Shown here: positions 60,407-64,000 of the stretch, piece by piece | Layout: every line of letters begins with the position of its first letter | Numbering within the stretch: the first letter of the stretch is position 1 | DNA from: Bacterioplanoides sp965200585 | GTDB taxonomy: Bacteria; Pseudomonadota; Gammaproteobacteria; Pseudomonadales; Oceanobacteraceae | Assembly (NCBI RefSeq): GCF_965200585.1 | Contig: NZ_OZ241361.1 | DNA length: 64,000 nucleotides | Reading direction: 5' to 3' (one strand) | Made by a program: the position numbers and the translations under genes | Notes under the pieces: generated by a model | The model's database searches: none | Seen by the model: the letters and a program-made list of their open reading frames with translations, nothing else | What the model was told of the DNA's origin: nothing

Positions 60407-61024
60407 TTAAAGCGTCAGTTCGCGGTTACTGGCTTTAATGAATTCTTTTTTCAGATCTTCATAGGTATGTACCGCCGGGAACTGCGGGAACTCATCAATC
60501 ACATTTTGTGGCGCATGGAACAGAATGCCGGCATCCGCTTCCGCCAGCATGGTGGTGTCATTGTAGGAATCACCCGCAGCAATAGTGCGGTAGTAAATGG
60601 TTTGTAACGCGCGAATGGACTGGCGCTTCGGATCTGCCTGACGCAGTTTGTAATCGACTACCCGGCCTTCGTCATCAGTAATCAGGCGGTGACAGAACAA
60701 GGTCGGGAAGCCCAACTGGCGCATCAATGGCTGAGAAAACTCATAAAAGGTGTCAGACAGGATGATGACCTGAAAGCGCTCACGCAGCCAATCAACAAAT
60801 TCGCGCGCACCTTCTAACGGTGCCAGCGTGGCGATCACTTCCTGGATATCCTGAATTTTCAGATTATTTTCATCCAGAATACGCAGGCGCTGCTTCATCA
60901 GGACATCGTAATCGGGAATATCACGGGTCGTTGCCTTAAGCTCTTCAATACCGGTTTTGTTGGCAAATTCGATCCAAATTTCCGGTACCAATACCCCTTC
61001 CAGATCAAGACATGCGATTTCCAT
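60407..61024 (-). CDS. thrH: Bifunctional phosphoserine phosphatase/homoserine phosphotransferase ThrH
   Basis: 205 residues, the size of Pseudomonas ThrH. The HAD nucleophile motif is CLDLEGVLVPEIW (Asp7, with Glu9 in place of the usual second Asp, characteristic of ThrH). IILSDTFYEFSQPLMRQLGFPTLFCH gives motif II, and RTIAAGDSYNDTTMLAEADAGILFHAPQNV gives motifs III/IV. It dephosphorylates phosphoserine and can transfer phosphate to homoserine. It is divergent from cysH; the 259-base region 61025-61283 between them holds no gene, only an AT-rich promoter zone. Confidence 0.93.
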   Translation of the reverse strand: MEIACLDLEGVLVPEIWIEFANKTGIEELKATTRDIPDYDVLMKQRLRILDENNLKIQDIQEVIATLAPLEGAREFVDWLRERFQVIILSDTFYEFSQPLMRQLGFPTLFCHRLITDDEGRVVDYKLRQADPKRQSIRALQTIYYRTIAAGDSYNDTTMLAEADAGILFHAPQNVIDEFPQFPAVHTYEDLKKEFIKASNRELTL

Positions 61025-61283
61025 GACAACTCCAAATAATTTCTGTTGTTAGTAGTGTGTTGTTGATAATGGCGCGTACTCTAGCGATTAGACCAACAAT
61101 ACTCAACTCACAGTGTGCATCGAACCACAATCGGCACTTTTACTTATGACAAAATCCCTTATCAAATATTACTTTATATTATTAAATGAACTATCAAGAT
61201 CATGTTAGCCTACGCTGTTATATTGCCGCCCAAAAACCAACTAATGACTAAACAGCGGCCAACCAACAGCAGATGAGCATCCC

Positions 61284-62009
61284 ATGACTGACACTCTGAC
61301 CGAATTGAATGAGCAATTCGCTGATAAACGCCCGAAAGAACTGATTCGCCACGCTCTGGAAAATCATGATGCAATCGCGGTTTCTTTCAGCGGCGCAGAA
61401 GACGTCGTATTGATTGATATGGCGGTTAAAATCAACCCGGATGTCAAAGTGTTTACTCTTGATACCGGCCGCTTACATCCGGAAACGTACGAGTTTATCG
61501 AGCAGGTCCGTAAACACTACAACATCACCATTGATATCCAGACACCAGAGCAACAGGCACTACAGAACTTTGTTCGTGAAAAAGGCCTGTTCAGCTTCTA
61601 TGAAGATGGTCATCAGGAGTGTTGTGGCGTGCGTAAAATTGCTCCACTGCGCAACAAGCTGGCAACACTGGATGCCTGGATTACAGGGCAACGACGGGAC
61701 CAGAGCCCGGGAACCCGAAGCGATGTTAATCTGATCGAGGAAGATGGTGCTTTTCCAGGCCGTAACGGTACATTAATTAAGTACAATCCGCTGGCGTTAT
61801 GGACCTCTGCTCAGGTATGGGAATACATCAAGGTATTCGATGTACCTTACAATAAACTGCATGAGCAGGGTTTTGTCAGTATTGGTTGCCAACCCTGCAC
61901 ACGCGCCACACTTCCTAACCAACACGAACGCGAAGGTCGTTGGTGGTGGGAAGGCGCAGGCCACAAAGAATGTGGCTTACATGCCGGTAACATTATTAGC
62001 AAAGGCTGA
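61284..62009 (+). CDS. cysH: Adenylyl-sulfate (APS/PAPS) reductase, [4Fe-4S] type
   Basis: 241 residues. The PP-loop SFSGAEDVVLIDMA binds the nucleotide; VFTLDTGRLHPETYEFIE and GQRRDQSPGTR are conserved. The cysteine pairs ECCGVRK and GCQPCTRA ligate a [4Fe-4S] cluster. This marks the assimilatory APS-reductase branch rather than the cluster-free E. coli PAPS reductase. KECGLH near the C-terminus holds the catalytic Cys that forms the sulfo-enzyme intermediate. It makes sulfite for the CysI enzyme encoded 37 kb away at 22862. Confidence 0.93.
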   Translation: MTDTLTELNEQFADKRPKELIRHALENHDAIAVSFSGAEDVVLIDMAVKINPDVKVFTLDTGRLHPETYEFIEQVRKHYNITIDIQTPEQQALQNFVREKGLFSFYEDGHQECCGVRKIAPLRNKLATLDAWITGQRRDQSPGTRSDVNLIEEDGAFPGRNGTLIKYNPLALWTSAQVWEYIKVFDVPYNKLHEQGFVSIGCQPCTRATLPNQHEREGRWWWEGAGHKECGLHAGNIISKG

Positions 62010-62041
62010 TTTAGCACTTCGGAAAACTCTGTCTATACTTT

Positions 62042-62090
62042 TTGCCAAGGCACATTTGTCGTGCCTCAGGGCCTAAAAAGGCCCTGGCAA
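62042..62090 (+). other. Compact RNA-like three-way-junction structure
   Basis: In the gap after cysH, TTGCC (62042-62046) can pair with GGCAA (62086-62090), enclosing two hairpins: AGGCAC/GTGCCT (62048-62066) and AGGGCC/GGCCCT (62068-62085). All stems are perfect. It may be the cysH terminator region, or a leader element of the sensor gene that starts 30 bases later. Confidence 0.45.
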
Positions 62091-62119
62091 CCCATTTGCA
62101 GCATTAAGGCAGGCAGCTG

Positions 62120-64000
62120 TTGGCCAGATTTCTGATAACTATTCTCAGCACCTTGTGCTTATTTATTCCAGCGCTGGCGATTTCAGCCGAGTTAACGAAT
62201 AAACGCATCCTGCTGCTCTATTCCTATCATCCTAACTTTCCGACCACAGACAAAATTCTGAGCGGCCTTCAGTCCGCGTTTTCTGAGCAGCGTCCCATCA
62301 TTGATATTGAGTTTATGGACAGCAAACGCCTGAATGACACGCGCTCGCAAACTTATTATCACCAACTGCTGCACTATAAGCTCAGCAGGCGCGAACCATA
62401 CGATCTGATTATCACTGCCGACGATAACGCACTGAACTACGCCAGCATCAACCAGCAGGGGTTATTCCCTCAGACCCCGATTGTGTTTCTTGGAATTAAC
62501 GACATCGAAAAAGCACATTCTCTGGGAAATAACCCATGGATAACCGGCGTTGTTGAGGCACCCTCTTTTGAACAGACATTCGCGCTGAGCAGACAATTAC
62601 TGCCTGAACGGGATACCGTTTACTTATTATTTGATGACCGCGTTACAGCACAAGCCGACATCCGCTCAGCACAAACCGCTCTGGATGCATTCCCGGGCCT
62701 GAGACATCAGGAGCTGTCACTCAAGCAACTCAGCTGGCAGCAACTCGGAGAGCAACTCGGGCAGCTATCCAACCGCGATATCGTGCTGTTGATTTCAGCA
62801 TTTGAAGATACAGAGAAGCAGAATCTATCTTTTAAAGACAGTCTCAGCTTTATCACACAACACACCCAGGTGCCGGTCTTCCACCCCTGGGAGCACGGTA
62901 TTGATAACGGCTTGCTGGGCGGCGTGGTTGTCAGCCATCAGGAGCAAGGCCGACAAGCCGGGTTAATGGCCAGAGCGATTCTGACCGGCTCTGCAGCTAA
63001 AGACATCCCGGTAATGGGCAACAGCCCTAATCCAACCATGCTGAATTTCCGCCAGCTGCAACGGTTTTCGATTGCCCGAAACCTGGCTCCGGAACATGCC
63101 ATCTGGGTGAATTTGCCGGACTCTTTCTGGGAACAATACAAACAATTAATTATCACAGCCGCCATTGTGTTTATTATTTTATTGTCTTCCTCGATTTATC
63201 TGGCGCGCCAAAATGTCAAAGTCCGGGCTATCAGCAAACAGCTCGAAGACCGCTCCGGCCTGATCCGACTGCTGATGGATACCATTCCGGATCTGATCTG
63301 GATTAAAGATCCATCCGGTGTTTTTCTGACTTGCAACAACAGCTTCGCGCAACTGCATGGCGTCAAACCAGCAGATGTTATTGGCAAAACCGATCACGAT
63401 TTTGTCGATAAGGAATTAGCTGACTTCTTCCAGCAACGCGACTTAAAAGCCATCAACGCCAACCAGGCGTTAGTTAATGAAGAATGGGTCCAACTCAGTG
63501 ACCGGAGTATTTTACTGGAGACCATTAAGACCCCCATCTATAACCATGAGAGCGGAGCACTCCTGGGGGTATTGGGCGTTGGCCGCGACATCACTAAGCG
63601 TAAAGCATCCGAAGAAGCCTTAAGGTTGTCTGCCAGCGTGGTCGACAACACTGCAGAAGGGGTTGTGATTACCAACCCTCAAACCGATATCATTCAGGTG
63701 AATCCGGCATTTACCCATATCACGGGTTATACCCATGACGAAGTGCTTGGACAACCCACCTCTCTTCTGAAATCCGGCCAACAAAATGAAGGGTTTTACC
63801 ATGAATTATGGCAGAAGCTGAATGAACAAGGCAGCTGGAGCGGTGAGCTGGTTAATAAACGTAAAGACGGTAGCTTCTACCCAGTATGGCAAACCATCAG
63901 TGCGGTCTATAACGAAAGCAATCAAATCAGTCATTACGTGTCTGTTTTTTCGGACATCAGTGAAATCAAACAATCCCAGCAGGAAGTGCTTCACCTAGCC
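62120..64000 (+). CDS. Membrane sensor: periplasmic ABC-type substrate-binding domain plus tandem PAS, C-terminus beyond window
   Basis: An open frame of 627 codons runs to the last base. The best start is TTG at 62120, the first usable codon after an in-frame stop, with AGG six bases upstream, giving a signal peptide (ARFLITILSTLCLFIPALAISAE). Residues about 30-315 resemble the ABC substrate-binding fold used by sensor proteins: KRILLLYSYHPNFPTTDKILSGLQSAF, YDLIITADDNALNYA, QTPIVFLGINDI. A membrane helix (about 342-360) follows, then two PAS domains: LLMDTIPDLIWIKDPSGVFLTCNNSFAQLHG, with PAC text GVGRDITKRK, and VVDNTAEGVVITNPQTDIIQVNPAFTHITGYTHDEVLGQ. The last residues (QQEVLHLA) are the usual lead into a GGDEF domain, but that output lies outside the window. 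Confidence 0.8.
   Translation, partial: MARFLITILSTLCLFIPALAISAELTNKRILLLYSYHPNFPTTDKILSGLQSAFSEQRPIIDIEFMDSKRLNDTRSQTYYHQLLHYKLSRREPYDLIITADDNALNYASINQQGLFPQTPIVFLGINDIEKAHSLGNNPWITGVVEAPSFEQTFALSRQLLPERDTVYLLFDDRVTAQADIRSAQTALDAFPGLRHQELSLKQLSWQQLGEQLGQLSNRDIVLLISAFEDTEKQNLSFKDSLSFITQHTQVPVFHPWEHGIDNGLLGGVVVSHQEQGRQAGLMARAILTGSAAKDIPVMGNSPNPTMLNFRQLQRFSIARNLAPEHAIWVNLPDSFWEQYKQLIITAAIVFIILLSSSIYLARQNVKVRAISKQLEDRSGLIRLLMDTIPDLIWIKDPSGVFLTCNNSFAQLHGVKPADVIGKTDHDFVDKELADFFQQRDLKAINANQALVNEEWVQLSDRSILLETIKTPIYNHESGALLGVLGVGRDITKRKASEEALRLSASVVDNTAEGVVITNPQTDIIQVNPAFTHITGYTHDEVLGQPTSLLKSGQQNEGFYHELWQKLNEQGSWSGELVNKRKDGSFYPVWQTISAVYNESNQISHYVSVFSDISEIKQSQQEVLHLA

Overview
The window looks like the chromosome of a marine, Oceanospirillales-type gammaproteobacterium (Thalassolituus/Oceanobacter-like is my guess; the genus cannot be fixed from the sequence alone). 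The reasons are mid GC, a gpsA-DUF4389-sixA operon, HsbR/HsbA-like regulators, thrH, a 4Fe-4S-type CysH, a B12-dependent propionyl-CoA route, and a Fil-like locus of the kind known from Acinetobacter. I see no tRNA, rRNA, CRISPR array, prophage or insertion sequence. Almost everything is chromosomal housekeeping, with two accessory-looking loci.

Layout. 1-7.4 kb: the end of transaldolase, a TerB-like/Tus operon, a PilZ protein, a metallo-beta-lactamase lipoprotein, TrhP (tRNA U34 hydroxylation), an MlaC/solute-binding fusion and RluA. 7.5-16.4 kb, mostly on the minus strand: a Lit-like (DUF1461) membrane protein with two alpha/beta hydrolases, gpsA-DUF4389-sixA, hsbR-hsbA, a second PilZ gene with a sigma-54-like promoter, a membrane-anchored redoxin, a TetR regulator, and nfuA behind an IscR-like box. 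16.6-26.3 kb: metH, a MATE exporter, a glycerophosphodiesterase, sulfite reductase with its DUF934 partner, and a CPA2 antiporter. 26.3-38.8 kb: a secreted PI-PLC with a ricin-type lectin, a thioesterase, and the propionyl-CoA to succinyl-CoA pathway (pccB-pccA-mce-mcm, then meaB). A frameshifted GGDEF-EAL gene lies between mcm and meaB. Two structured palindromic repeats sit in gaps of this region.

39.0-45.9 kb is a plus-strand five-gene cluster: an outer-membrane protein, a processive GT2, a GT-C mannosyltransferase-like membrane protein, a permuted flavin/iron-sulfur membrane oxidoreductase, and a polyprenol-phosphate-sugar-synthase-like GT2. It looks like a cell-surface glycan system with an unexplained redox component. 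46.0-50.9 kb holds rraA, a hydrolase and the divergent ppsA/ppsR pair.

50.9-58.7 kb (minus strand) is the most interesting region. Two near-identical secreted beta-rich proteins (FilA-like), each followed by a strong terminator, precede a C39 peptidase, a barrel protein with an N-terminal coiled coil, a FadL/TodX-type barrel, FilE, and an overlapping alpha/beta hydrolase. The composition matches the poorly characterised Acinetobacter Fil system. It also parallels the Fap functional-amyloid system: duplicate subunits, C39 protease, coiled-coil barrel exporter. The window closes with pabB, thrH, cysH and the 5' part of a periplasmic-binding/PAS sensor protein that runs off the end.
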